From NCBI RefSeq assembly GCF_001927285.1, contig NZ_MSIG01000027.1, positions 1-39,178 on the forward strand: 39,178 bases of DNA, in the 5' to 3' direction. Every line of letters starts with the position of its first letter. Position 1 is the first letter of the stretch. This document shows positions 16,146-24,146 of the stretch, one piece after another. This DNA is from Mongoliimonas terrestris. GTDB lineage: Bacteria; Pseudomonadota; Alphaproteobacteria; Rhizobiales; Pleomorphomonadaceae. The position numbers were made by a program, and so were the translations under genes. The notes beneath the pieces are model-generated. The model was not told the origin of the DNA, made no database searches, and worked only from the letters and a program-made list of their open reading frames with translations.

Positions 16146-17002
16146 TAGAGCTGATGGTCGAACGGGATCGGCGGCGCCTCGTCCATCAGGAGGATGGTCA
16201 CGCGGCGGTTCGCGGTCAGCCCTGGATCGTTCTCGAACAGCGGTTCGCTGTCGCCCTTCCCCACCACCGCCTCGATCCGGCCGGGCGGCAGCCCCGAGCG
16301 GACCAGATAGCGGCGAACGGCAAGCGCGCGGTCGGCGGAGAGTTCCCAGTGGGAGTAGTCCGCGGTCGCGACGCCGCGGGCGACGGTGGTGTGGCCGGTG
16401 ATGGTCATCCGGTTCGGCAGCTCCCGGAGCGCCGGCGCGACGCGGGCGAACAGCCGTTCGGCGTGGCTGTAGAGCTGGTCGCTTCCTTGCGCGAACATGG
16501 CCCGGCCATCCTGATCGGTGAACTCGATGTGGAGCCCCTCCTCGTCGGCCCTGAGATGGATCGACTTGGAAACCTCCGCAAAGTCCGGCATGTCCTGCAG
16601 CGCCTGGCGGATGGTGAGCGCCGCCGCGAGGAACCGGCGCGGCGTCTCGGTTTCCGCCTTGGCGAGGTCGAAGGTGTTGGCCTCCTGGCCCTGCGCCTTC
16701 TTGTCCGGGTTGCTCTCGCTGGAATAGTCCGTCTGGCCTTCCTTCGGCTGGACGGTGGTGGAGCGGAAGTGCTCGTTCTCGGGCACGCCGTCGCGCTCGA
16801 TGAAGCCGGCCCGACGCACCTCCGTGGTGGCGCCGAACGCCTCCTTCATGGAGCCGGCGACGATCTGAAGCTTCTTCTCGTCCTGGTTGGAGAAGGAGAT
16901 GATCAGCACGAAGAAGCAGACGAGCAGAGACATCAGGTCGGCGAAGGTCACCAGCCATTCCGGTGCCCCGCCGCCTCCCCCGGCCTTCTTCTTGCGCGCC
17001 AT
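16145..17002 (-). CDS. motB: Flagellar stator protein MotB (PomB-like)
   Basis: A 285-residue protein with one N-terminal transmembrane helix, TFADLMSLLVCFFVLIISFS, where D22 is the ion-binding aspartate. The helix and the following IVAGSMKEAFG are close to PomB of Vibrio, the sodium-driven stator. The C-terminal OmpA/MotB domain (about 150-275) has TITGHTTV, WELSADRALAVRRYLVRSGLP and NRRVTILL and binds peptidoglycan to anchor the stator. Spacing to motA is 24 bases. The ATG at 17002 gives the basic start MARKKKAGGGGGAPEW. Na+ versus H+ selectivity cannot be settled by eye. No other flagellar gene is in the window. Confidence 0.9.
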   Translation of the reverse strand: MARKKKAGGGGGAPEWLVTFADLMSLLVCFFVLIISFSNQDEKKLQIVAGSMKEAFGATTEVRRAGFIERDGVPENEHFRSTTVQPKEGQTDYSSESNPDKKAQGQEANTFDLAKAETETPRRFLAAALTIRQALQDMPDFAEVSKSIHLRADEEGLHIEFTDQDGRAMFAQGSDQLYSHAERLFARVAPALRELPNRMTITGHTTVARGVATADYSHWELSADRALAVRRYLVRSGLPPGRIEAVVGKGDSEPLFENDPGLTANRRVTILLMDEAPPIPFDHQL

Positions 17003-17026
17003 GACGCCTCTCCCGATGCGGCGCCG

Positions 17027-17800
17027 TCAGGCGGCCTCTTGTTCCTGGTCGCGCTGGTTGCTCGGCAGGTAGGCTTTCAGCGCCTCGCGCACGACGTTCG
17101 GGCTCTTGCCGTTGCGGATCTGCATGATGCCGTCGATGACGAGGGTCATGTTGACGTCTTCCACCTTCGACTTGGCCTGCAGCTTCTCGCAGACCGGAAT
17201 GCAGATGACGTTGGAGATGAGCGCGCCGTAGAGCGTCGTCAGAAGCGCCACCGCCATGGCCGGACCGATTTTGGAAGGGTCGTCCATGGCCTGGAGCATC
17301 TGCACCAACCCGACGAGGGTGCCGATCATGCCGAAGGCCGGGCCGGCGTCGGCAAGGGCCTTGTAGACGCGGGCGCCCTCCTCCAGGCGCTCCAGGGTCA
17401 GGTCGCGTTCCTTTTCCAACTGCTCCTGAATGAAGGTGCTCTCGTAGCCGTCGGCGATCATCCGAAGGCCCGCCGCCAGGAAGGGATCGGACGGCGTGAT
17501 GGTCTCCAGGCCGAGCGGGCCCTGCTTGCGCATCACGTCGGCGATTTCGGCGATCTCCTCGATCATCTCGCGTGCCGAGAGAGACCGCTGCGAGAAGGCC
17601 ACCTTGGAGCCGAGCACGAAGGCACCCAAGATGCCGCCGAGGGAGAAGCGGATGAGGGCGGCCATGATGCCGCCGCCGAACACGATCAGAATCGACGGCA
17701 TGTCGACGAAAATAGAAAAGCTGCCGCCCATCGAAATGGCGTAGCCGACGACGGCGAAGGCGCCGACGATACCGATGATGGTCGCGAAATCCACGAACAA
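17027..17800 (-). CDS. motA: Flagellar stator protein MotA (PomA-like)
   Basis: A 257-residue membrane protein with four helices and a large cytoplasmic loop between helices 2 and 3. The loop has charged residues in the region LEKERDLTLERLEEGARVYKAL that contact the rotor protein FliG. Helices 3-4 show LADAGPAFGMIGTLVGLVQML, with the key proline, and MAVALLTTLYGALISNVICIPV, typical of the PomA/MotP subgroup rather than E. coli MotA. It forms the torque-generating ion channel with MotB. A CtrA-like site begins 80 bases upstream of the start, consistent with cell-cycle control of motility genes in Alphaproteobacteria. Confidence 0.92.
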   Translation of the reverse strand: MFVDFATIIGIVGAFAVVGYAISMGGSFSIFVDMPSILIVFGGGIMAALIRFSLGGILGAFVLGSKVAFSQRSLSAREMIEEIAEIADVMRKQGPLGLETITPSDPFLAAGLRMIADGYESTFIQEQLEKERDLTLERLEEGARVYKALADAGPAFGMIGTLVGLVQMLQAMDDPSKIGPAMAVALLTTLYGALISNVICIPVCEKLQAKSKVEDVNMTLVIDGIMQIRNGKSPNVVREALKAYLPSNQRDQEQEAA

Positions 17801-18122
17801 GACCTCGTTGTATGCTCGCGGCGCCCGGACACGACCCGCGGGGCAGCCACGCTTGGCCTTGGATCATCGTCAGAACAGCTTAAATGCGAGTAAAGCTATC
17901 GATTGATCCCCTGTCTGGCCCTCGTGTCGTCGCCGTGAAAGCGCGTCCTCACCCTTGTCGGAGATCCGGAAGCGCGAGGAAGCGGGCGACCGCGTCACCG
18001 CCCTTGATGTTGCCGACGGACACGGTTACCGAGGGGCGGACGTACGACCGCCGGCCGCTGCTCCCGATGAGCTGCGGCGGCACCGAAGGCCGGCCGCGGG
18101 CCGCCTCATCGACGGAGTTTCC
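17801..18122. promoter_or_regulatory. Divergent control region between motA and oligopeptidase B
   Basis: This 322-base region separates motA (minus) from ptrB (plus). It holds the CtrA-like site at 17880-17894 in a short AT-rich patch. The half next to ptrB (17950-18122) is GC-rich and open in several frames but shows no family-like protein sequence. No RNA gene is evident. Confidence 0.45.
17880..17894. promoter_or_regulatory. CtrA-box-like site upstream of motA
   Basis: TTAA-ATGCGAG-TAAA differs by one base from TTAA-N7-TTAA and matches the variant at 6019-6033 in the same orientation relative to the minus-strand gene. CtrA is known to control flagellar genes in several Alphaproteobacteria, which makes the location meaningful. 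Binding is inferred. Confidence 0.45.
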
Positions 18123-20207
18123 ATGACCACTTCCACGCCTCCCCGCGCCGAGAAGCGCCCGATCGCGACGACCCATCACGGCGTCGAGCTGGTCGACGCC
18201 TACGGCTGGCTGCGCGCCGACGCCTGGCAGGACGTGATCCGCGACCCGGCCAAGCTTCCGGCCGACATCCGCGCCCACCTGGAGGCGGAGAACGCCTGGA
18301 CCGATGCCTACATGGCCGATACCGTGGCGCTGCAGGAGACGATCCTGAAGGAGATGCGCGGGCGCATGAAGGAGGACGACAGCTCCGTCCCGGCGCCGGA
18401 CGGCCCCTATGCCTACGCCACGCGCTACCTGGAAGGCGCCCAGCATCCGCGCATCGTCCGCACCCTGCGCGACGGCGGGCCGGAGCAGGTGCTGCTCGAC
18501 GCGGACGACCTCGCCAAGGGCAAGGCCTATTTCCACCTCGGCGGCGTCGCTCACAGCCCGGACCACAAGCTCCTCGCCTGGAGCGTGGACGACAAGGGCT
18601 CGGAGTACCACACGATCAGGATCCGCGACCTCGCCTCCGACGAGGACCTCGCTGACGAGATCCCCAACACCGCCGGCGGCATGGTGTGGGCGGCCGACGG
18701 CAAGTCCTTCCTCTACACCTGGCTCAACGACAACCACCGCTCCGAGAAGGTCTTCCGGCACGTGGTGGGCACCCCGGCGACCGAGGACGTGCTCGTCTAC
18801 CAGGAGAGCGACCCCGGCTTCTTCGTCGGTGTCGGCAAGACCCAGTCCGGCCGCTTCTTGGTGATCGACAGCCACGACCACGAGACCTCCGAAGTGCGCC
18901 TCGTGCCGGCCGACGATCCGGCGGCAGACCCCATCCTGGTCGCCGCGCGCGATCCCAAGGTGGAGTACGGCGTGGAGGACGACGGGGACGGCAACCTCTA
19001 CATTCTGACGAACGCGGACGACGCGGAGGATTTCAAGATCGCCGTGGCGCCGCTCGCCACCCCCGGCCGCGCCTTCTGGCGTGACGTGGTGGCCCACCAG
19101 CAGGGCCGGCTCATCCTCTCCATGACCGTCTTCAAGGGTCGCATGGTCCGCCTGGAGCGGGAGGGCGGTCTGCCGCGCATCCTCATCCGCGAGCTGAAGT
19201 CGGCCGAGGAGCACGCCATCCGGTTCGACGAGGAGGCGTATTCGCTCGGCGTGTCGGATGGCTACGAGTTCGACACCCACATGGTGCGCTTCACCTACTC
19301 GTCGCCGACGACGCCGGCCCAGGTCTACGACTATGACATGGCGACCCGCGAGCGGGAGTTGCGCAAGACCCAGGAGGTGCCGTCCGGCCACGAGCCGGAG
19401 GACTATGTGGCCCGCCGCATCCTCGCCCCCGCCCCCGACGGCGAGAGCGTGCCGATCACCCTCGTCTACCATCGGGACACGCCGGTCGACGGCAGCGCGC
19501 CGGTGCTCCTCTACGGCTACGGTGCCTACGGCATCACCATGCCGGCGGGCTTCTCCACGTCCATCCTCAGCCTCGTCGACCGCGGCTTCATCTACGCCAC
19601 CGCCCATGTGCGCGGCGGCAAGGACAAGGGCTACCACTGGTACCGGAACGGCAAGCGCGAGAAGAAGGTCAACACCTTCACGGACTTCATCGCGGCCGGA
19701 GAGCACCTGGTGGCGGAGGGTTTCACCCGGCGCGGCGGCATCGTCGCCATGGGCGGATCGGCCGGCGGCATGCTGATGGGCGCGGTCGCCAACATGGCGC
19801 CGGACCTCTTCGCCGGTGTCGTCGCGGTGGTGCCCTTCGTCGACGTACTCAACACCATGCTGGACGACACCCTCCCCCTCACGCCGCCGGAATGGCCCGA
19901 ATGGGGCAACCCGATCGAGAGCGAGGAGGACTTTCGCCGCATCCTCTCCTACAGCCCCTATGAGAACGTGGACGCCAAGGCCTATCCGCCCATCCTCGCC
20001 CTCGGCGGCCTCACCGATCCGCGGGTGACCTACTGGGAGCCGGCCAAGTGGGTGGCGAGACTCCGCGAGATGAAGACCGACGACAACCCGCTCCTCCTCC
20101 AGATCAACATGGACGCCGGGCACGGCGGCGCATCGGGGCGGTTCGACAGCCTGAAGGAGGTGGCGCTCCGCTACGCCTTCGCGTTGAAGGTGGTCGGCAG
20201 GGCCTGA
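18123..20207 (+). CDS. ptrB: Oligopeptidase B (S9 prolyl oligopeptidase family)
   Basis: A 694-residue serine peptidase. Oligopeptidase B cuts small peptides after Arg and Lys in the cytoplasm. The N-terminal part (about 1-410) is the seven-bladed propeller, with the entry text YGWLRADAW. The alpha/beta-hydrolase domain carries the catalytic triad: S546 in GGSAGG, D632 in LTDPRV and H667 in AGHGG. The strongly conserved HVRGGKDKGYHWYRNGK also fits. The length is standard for the family. The ATG at 18123 begins MTTSTPPRAEKRP just before the conserved sequence; the frame is open further upstream without family character. No signal peptide. Confidence 0.93.
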   Translation: MTTSTPPRAEKRPIATTHHGVELVDAYGWLRADAWQDVIRDPAKLPADIRAHLEAENAWTDAYMADTVALQETILKEMRGRMKEDDSSVPAPDGPYAYATRYLEGAQHPRIVRTLRDGGPEQVLLDADDLAKGKAYFHLGGVAHSPDHKLLAWSVDDKGSEYHTIRIRDLASDEDLADEIPNTAGGMVWAADGKSFLYTWLNDNHRSEKVFRHVVGTPATEDVLVYQESDPGFFVGVGKTQSGRFLVIDSHDHETSEVRLVPADDPAADPILVAARDPKVEYGVEDDGDGNLYILTNADDAEDFKIAVAPLATPGRAFWRDVVAHQQGRLILSMTVFKGRMVRLEREGGLPRILIRELKSAEEHAIRFDEEAYSLGVSDGYEFDTHMVRFTYSSPTTPAQVYDYDMATRERELRKTQEVPSGHEPEDYVARRILAPAPDGESVPITLVYHRDTPVDGSAPVLLYGYGAYGITMPAGFSTSILSLVDRGFIYATAHVRGGKDKGYHWYRNGKREKKVNTFTDFIAAGEHLVAEGFTRRGGIVAMGGSAGGMLMGAVANMAPDLFAGVVAVVPFVDVLNTMLDDTLPLTPPEWPEWGNPIESEEDFRRILSYSPYENVDAKAYPPILALGGLTDPRVTYWEPAKWVARLREMKTDDNPLLLQINMDAGHGGASGRFDSLKEVALRYAFALKVVGRA

Positions 20208-20218
20208 GGGGGCCAGTC

Positions 20219-20255
20219 CGCGGCGGCATGGTCGCGGCGGCATGGTCGCGGCGGC
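20219..20255. repeat. Short tandem repeat, 14-base unit
   Basis: The unit CGCGGCGGCATGGT occurs twice in full and is followed by a third partial copy (CGCGGCGGC). It lies just after the ptrB stop in non-coding DNA. Each full unit contains GCATG. Probably a replication-slippage repeat. Confidence 0.75.
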
Positions 20256-20349
20256 GGTCGTTCGTGCAAACGCGGACGTGAGCGCGACCCTATGATCTAA
20301 GGACGGCGCCGGCCGCGTAGAGCCGACACACCGTTTCCGGGAGGTCGTC

Positions 20350-20883
20350 TTGCTCATCGATCGCCGCGGCCTTTGCCGCTTCGTCCTCGGCGCCGCCCTG
20401 GCGCCGAGCCTTGTCCGTCCGGCCGCCGCGAACGACGGTCCGCCGCTGGTGCTGGAGGACTTCTTCACCGGACGGACCCGCGGCACCGGCCTTTTCGTCA
20501 GCCCCATCGCCGGCGTCCGCCGCCCGTTCACGGTCGACACGGTCGGCACCTTCGACGGCCGCACCCTCATCCTCACCGAATACATCGCGTACGAGGACGG
20601 CATGAAGGAAACGGCGGTCTGGCGGTTCGACAAGACCGGTCCGGCCAAGTACGACGGCCAGCGCAGCAAGGTGGCCGGCGTGGTACCTGTGCGGGCCGAC
20701 GGCGGCGTAGTGCGCATGGGCTATGTGGCGGAGGTCTCAGGCGCGGACGGCAAGCCCATCAAGCTGCGGTTCGAGGACACGCTGAAACTTCTCGACGCCA
20801 GGACGCTTCTCAACACCGCGGACGTGCGCTTCCTCGGCCTCAAGGTCGGGACCGTCGAGGTCACCTTCCTGAAACACCGTTGA
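20350..20883 (+). CDS. DUF3833 family exported protein
   Basis: A 177-residue protein with an N-terminal signal sequence (hydrophobic FVLGAALAPSLV, then AAA before NDG). It starts with TTG at 20350, preceded closely by GGGAGG. The mature part begins LVLEDFFTGRTRGTGLFVS and continues VRRPFTVDTVGTFDG, the DUF3833 pattern of beta-rich, lipocalin-like periplasmic proteins. A double arginine in MLIDRRGLCRF could mark Tat export but the motif is incomplete. No lipobox cysteine is at the cleavage site. Ligand and role unknown. It lies between ptrB and sodB on the same strand with separate gaps. Confidence 0.75.
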   Translation: MLIDRRGLCRFVLGAALAPSLVRPAAANDGPPLVLEDFFTGRTRGTGLFVSPIAGVRRPFTVDTVGTFDGRTLILTEYIAYEDGMKETAVWRFDKTGPAKYDGQRSKVAGVVPVRADGGVVRMGYVAEVSGADGKPIKLRFEDTLKLLDARTLLNTADVRFLGLKVGTVEVTFLKHR

Positions 20884-21054
20884 ACAGTGGAGGTTTTTGA
20901 CCGGGGACCGGTCTTTGGATCGGACTGTCGCAGCCCTAAATCGGGTCTGCGGCGTTGCCCGTGACCGGTCCAGCCTCTATGGTCCGGCCAGCGGTCGACC
21001 TCCACCGCACGCCCCGCCCCCTTCGTCCCTGAACCCATCTCAAGGAGACGGTCC

Positions 21055-21648
21055 ATGGCTTTCGAACTGCCCGAACTCCCCTACTCCTACGACGCGCTTG
21101 CGCCCTACATGTCGCGCGAGACCCTGGAGTTCCACCACGACAAGCATCACCTTGCTTACGTGAACAACGGCAACAACCTCCTGAAGGGCACCGACCTTGA
21201 GGGCAAGAGCGTCGAGGAGGTCGTCGTCGGCTCCTTCGGCAAGAACGCGGGCCTCTTCAACAACGCCGGCCAGCACTTCAACCACATCCACTTCTGGAAG
21301 TGGATGAAGCCGAACGGCGGCGGCGCCATTCCGGGCGAGCTGGAGAAGAAGATCGTCGAGGACTTCGGCTCGGTCGCCAAGCTGCGCGAGGACTTCATCC
21401 AGGCCGGCGTCACCCAGTTCGGCTCCGGCTGGGCCTGGCTCTCCGTCAAGGACGGCAAGCTGGTCGTCAGCAAGACGCCGAACGGCGAGAACCCGCTGGT
21501 CCACGGCGCGACCCCGATCCTCGGCGTCGATGTATGGGAACATTCCTACTACATCGACTACCGCAACCTGCGCCCGAAGTACCTGGAAGCCTTCTTCGAC
21601 AGCCTGGTGAATTGGGAATACGTTGCGGAACTCTACGCCAAGGCGTGA
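21055..21648 (+). CDS. sodB: Superoxide dismutase, iron type
   Basis: A 197-residue Fe/Mn-family superoxide dismutase, which converts superoxide to oxygen and hydrogen peroxide in the cytoplasm. Metal ligands are H27 (EFHHDKHH), H77 (HFNHIHFW), D159 and H163 (GVDVWEHSYYIDY). Q73 in NNAGQHFNH is at the position typical of iron enzymes, so Fe is favoured, although cambialistic use is possible. The C-terminal NWEYVAELYAKA is normal. The ATG at 21055 has AAGGAGA just upstream. The gene is monocistronic, ending before a strong terminator. Confidence 0.95.
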   Translation: MAFELPELPYSYDALAPYMSRETLEFHHDKHHLAYVNNGNNLLKGTDLEGKSVEEVVVGSFGKNAGLFNNAGQHFNHIHFWKWMKPNGGGAIPGELEKKIVEDFGSVAKLREDFIQAGVTQFGSGWAWLSVKDGKLVVSKTPNGENPLVHGATPILGVDVWEHSYYIDYRNLRPKYLEAFFDSLVNWEYVAELYAKA

Positions 21649-21674
21649 TCCCGACCCCGTTCAGATCGTCCGCG

Positions 21675-21704
21675 AAGGCCGCCCCACCCGGGCGGCCTTT
21701 TTCG
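21675..21704 (+). terminator. Intrinsic terminator after sodB
   Basis: A perfect 10-bp stem (AAGGCCGCCC with GGGCGGCCTT) and a 5-base loop are followed by TTTTTC. It begins 27 bases after the sodB stop. This is the cleanest rho-independent terminator in the window. Confidence 0.9.
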
Positions 21705-21811
21705 TTCTGGCGGCGTCCTTCGGATCGATCTCGGCGTCAACAGTTTCCGCGGAAACCGAGCCTTCAGCTTTTACCAGTACGGTTGCGTGCGTCAGAGCTA
21801 TCGGAGGACAG

Positions 21812-22372
21812 ATGGCAGGCAACACCGTCTCGCATGGGCTCTCGGTCCTGGTTTCAGGGCCCGGCTGCCTCACGCGCCCCCTTCGCACGATCCTGGCGGA
21901 CGAGACCTTCGCCGCCCCGACGATCGCCGCGGACGCTGACGGCGCGCGAACCCTCATGAGGACCCGTCGGTTCGATGTCGTCCTCGTCGCCACCGCCCTG
22001 CCCCAGGCGGACGGATTCCGGCTGATCTCCGACCTCCGGTCCGACGGGGCGGTGCTGAACCGGCTGTTCGTGGCGCTGGTGATCGCCAGCGGCCGATCCT
22101 ACCAGGGCCGGACCAGCGCCTTCTCCACGGGCGCCGACGAGGTCCTGTTCAGCCCGCTCATGGCCGGCCAGATCACCCGCAAGCTGACCAGCCTGATCAA
22201 TGCGCCGCGGCACTACGTAAGCCTGGAAACCGGCTACGTAGGCCCTTGTCGCCGACGCTGGCCGGCCGGTGACCTCCCCACGGACCGGCGCCGCCAGACC
22301 CAGCCCTTCGTCGGCATCGCACCGCTGCTGGCTGCCGCACAGACCCACACCACGGGAGTCCTGGAGGCCTGA
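21812..22372 (+). CDS. Degenerate CheY-like receiver protein
   Basis: A 186-residue protein; the ATG at 21812 has GGAGGAC upstream. Residues about 10-128 keep the shape of a response-regulator receiver (RRFDVVLVATALPQADGFRLI), but the phospho-acceptor position is A60 instead of Asp. The conserved lysine near the end is replaced in EVLFSPLM. It therefore probably cannot be phosphorylated. After the receiver, SLETGYVGPCRRRW and TDRRR look like a decayed form of the GYFGPDRRR...GPERR tail of the next protein, so the two are likely a duplicated pair. One base separates its stop from the GTG of the next gene. A role as a phosphorylation-independent partner is inference. Confidence 0.7.
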   Translation: MAGNTVSHGLSVLVSGPGCLTRPLRTILADETFAAPTIAADADGARTLMRTRRFDVVLVATALPQADGFRLISDLRSDGAVLNRLFVALVIASGRSYQGRTSAFSTGADEVLFSPLMAGQITRKLTSLINAPRHYVSLETGYVGPCRRRWPAGDLPTDRRRQTQPFVGIAPLLAAAQTHTTGVLEA

Positions 22373-22373
22373 C

Positions 22374-23255
22374 GTGACTGCGACCGCCCCTCCGGTGATC
22401 GTTCTCCTGGCCGACGGCGGCCAATCCGGCGCCCTCCTGCGTCAGACGATCCGCACGGCCGGGTTCACGGCCCTGGAGTACGTCACCGACGAGACGGTGC
22501 TGGAGATCCGCCTTGCCCGCAGCCGCGTCGATCTCCTCGTCATCGACCACGCGGCCGGGCAACGTCCGCCCTGGCGAACCGTGGCGAACCTTCGAGCCGA
22601 CGACCGCATCGTCAACCGGATCATGCCGATCCTGATGGTGACCGCCGAGGCCGATCAGCCGTTTCTCCGCGAGGCTGTCGCCACCGGCGTCGACGAGGTG
22701 ATCGAGAAGCCGGTGAGCGCGGCCGCCATATCCCAGCGGATCCGAGCCATGCTGGACCACCCGCGCGTCTACATCCGTACCCGGAGCGGCTATTTCGGAC
22801 CCGATCGCCGGCGGACCACCGGCGCTGCCTACCACGGCCCGGAGCGGCGGATCGCCGACGACAAGATGGTGGTCACTCCGTGGGCGCACGACATGATGCG
22901 CCAGCAGACGCTGCAACGCTACGGCGGCGCTCTGCCGGGCAGCCGACCCGCGGCGCCGCCGTCCCGCGCGCGCCCGGCCGTCGCGACGCAGACGACACGG
23001 ATCGCCGCCTCCGCCTTCCCGGACCGCCACATCGATACTCTGCCGCCGGTGCTCGTCGGGCCGGTCACGGTCATTCCGGCAGACAGCATTCCGACCAACC
23101 GGCGCCTCAACGCCGTGGTGGTGACCCCGCGCCGACCGGCGCCGATGGCGCCCGTCGCGGCAGAGACGAGGCCGCCCCCGCCCCGCCCGGCCGTCAGCCC
23201 GCCCCCCGTGATCCCCGCGCCGGACGACGACGAGGACGTGCTCTTCCTGGACTGA
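22374..23255 (+). CDS. CheY-like receiver protein with GPDRRR tail
   Basis: A 293-residue protein starting at GTG 22374 with GGAGG six bases upstream. The receiver (about 7-128) keeps D14 (acid pocket), D58 (VDLLVIDHA, likely phospho-acceptor), T90 (ILMVTAEAD) and K112 (VIEKPVS). Next comes a short conserved tail: RVYIRTRSGYFGPDRRR then YHGPERR, a motif I know from alphaproteobacterial receiver proteins of unknown output. The last 120 residues are Pro/Ala/Arg-rich and disordered, ending in an acidic DDDEDVLFLD. There is no DNA-binding or enzymatic domain. Signalling may be through protein contacts, possibly chemotaxis or motility; that is a guess. Confidence 0.75.
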   Translation: MTATAPPVIVLLADGGQSGALLRQTIRTAGFTALEYVTDETVLEIRLARSRVDLLVIDHAAGQRPPWRTVANLRADDRIVNRIMPILMVTAEADQPFLREAVATGVDEVIEKPVSAAAISQRIRAMLDHPRVYIRTRSGYFGPDRRRTTGAAYHGPERRIADDKMVVTPWAHDMMRQQTLQRYGGALPGSRPAAPPSRARPAVATQTTRIAASAFPDRHIDTLPPVLVGPVTVIPADSIPTNRRLNAVVVTPRRPAPMAPVAAETRPPPPRPAVSPPPVIPAPDDDEDVLFLD

Positions 23256-23288
23256 CCGATCCGACAAACGCGGGGCGCGTCCGTTCGT

Positions 23289-24020
23289 TCAGTCCACCAT
23301 GACCACGGACGGCGTCAGCGGATCGGCGGCGGCGATCTCCAGCACCATCTTGCGGCGGACGGCTTCCGGAAAGCTCGTCGTCTCGTCCGCCACCACCACG
23401 AAGGCGCCCGGACCACCGATCACATCCCGCTCGTAGTGGGTGCTGAGCGGCTCCCCGTTGACCCGGCGCACCATGCCGCCCGGCCGCTGGATGACGAGGC
23501 CGTTGATGGTGATGCCCTTGGCCACCGCGTCGTCGCGCGCCGCCTGCACCGGCCGGCCGCCGATGTTCGGCCCGTCGCCGGACACGTCGATGACCGCCTT
23601 CAGGCCGTCGTAGGCGTTGTTCTCGATGAGATAGACGGAGAAGTCGATCGCGGCGGAGATCGAGTTATAGCCGTAGGCCGCCCGGGGCCGCGTGGTCACC
23701 TTCTCGGCGAACACCTTGGCGGACGCGAGGTCGGAGACCACGTGCCAATCCACGATCACATGCTGCGATGTCGGCCCGCCCCATTCCACGTAGGCGATGG
23801 CGATCTTGCCGATGAGGCCGGCTTCGACCGCGTCCAGCACCTCCTCGCTCACGATGGCGTCGGCGTAACCCCGGCGCTGCAAGGCGAGTTCGTCGTCGTC
23901 GATGGAGCCGGACCCGTCCGCTGCCAGAACGAGTTCCAGATCCACCTCCTCGGCGCGGACCGGCGCGGGGCCGGCGGCGTAGCCGACGAGGAGGGTGAGC
24001 ACGAGGGCGGTCTTCAGCAT
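23289..24020 (-). CDS. DUF1194 exported VWA-like protein
   Basis: A 243-residue protein with a signal peptide (MLKTALVLTLLVGYAAGPAPVRAEE, cleavage likely after VRA). The mature start VDLELVLAADGSGSIDDDEL carries a DxSxS-like metal-ion site (ADGSGS), and the later DVSGDGPNIGG belongs to the same von Willebrand A-type fold used by DUF1194 proteins. These are periplasmic or secreted proteins of unknown function, found mostly in Alphaproteobacteria. The length is normal. It converges with the receiver pair (33 bases between stops) and follows the aminotransferase gene on the same strand, with a hairpin between them. Confidence 0.85.
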   Translation of the reverse strand: MLKTALVLTLLVGYAAGPAPVRAEEVDLELVLAADGSGSIDDDELALQRRGYADAIVSEEVLDAVEAGLIGKIAIAYVEWGGPTSQHVIVDWHVVSDLASAKVFAEKVTTRPRAAYGYNSISAAIDFSVYLIENNAYDGLKAVIDVSGDGPNIGGRPVQAARDDAVAKGITINGLVIQRPGGMVRRVNGEPLSTHYERDVIGGPGAFVVVADETTSFPEAVRRKMVLEIAAADPLTPSVVMVD

Positions 24021-24101
24021 GGCCGTCTCCCGGTTTCAGGCCCGTCCGATGGTGGAGCGGGAACCCGGAAGGTCAAGCGGACGGCCGGCTCGAACAAGCA
24101 C

Positions 24102-24130
24102 CCGGCCGGACTTTTCGGAGATCCGGCCGG
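24102..24130 (-). terminator. Hairpin after the aminotransferase gene
   Basis: Perfect 9-bp arms CCGGCCGGA and TCCGGCCGG flank an 11-base loop. It begins 16 bases past the aminotransferase stop on the minus strand. No clear T run follows, so termination would rely on the stem alone. Confidence 0.5.
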
Positions 24131-24146
24131 TCACGTTTCTGCGACC

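Noticed and set aside
17949..20717. 922-codon minus-strand frame opposite oligopeptidase B and the DUF3833 gene
   Set aside because: It is the mirror of a high-GC gene with strong third-position bias. The plus strand has complete catalytic motifs; the minus strand gives His/Val/Arg-rich nonsense.
20899..20913. GACCGG-GGA-CCGGTC inverted repeat after the DUF3833 stop
   Set aside because: Only a 6-bp stem with a 3-base loop and a TTT tail; too weak to call a terminator or an operator.
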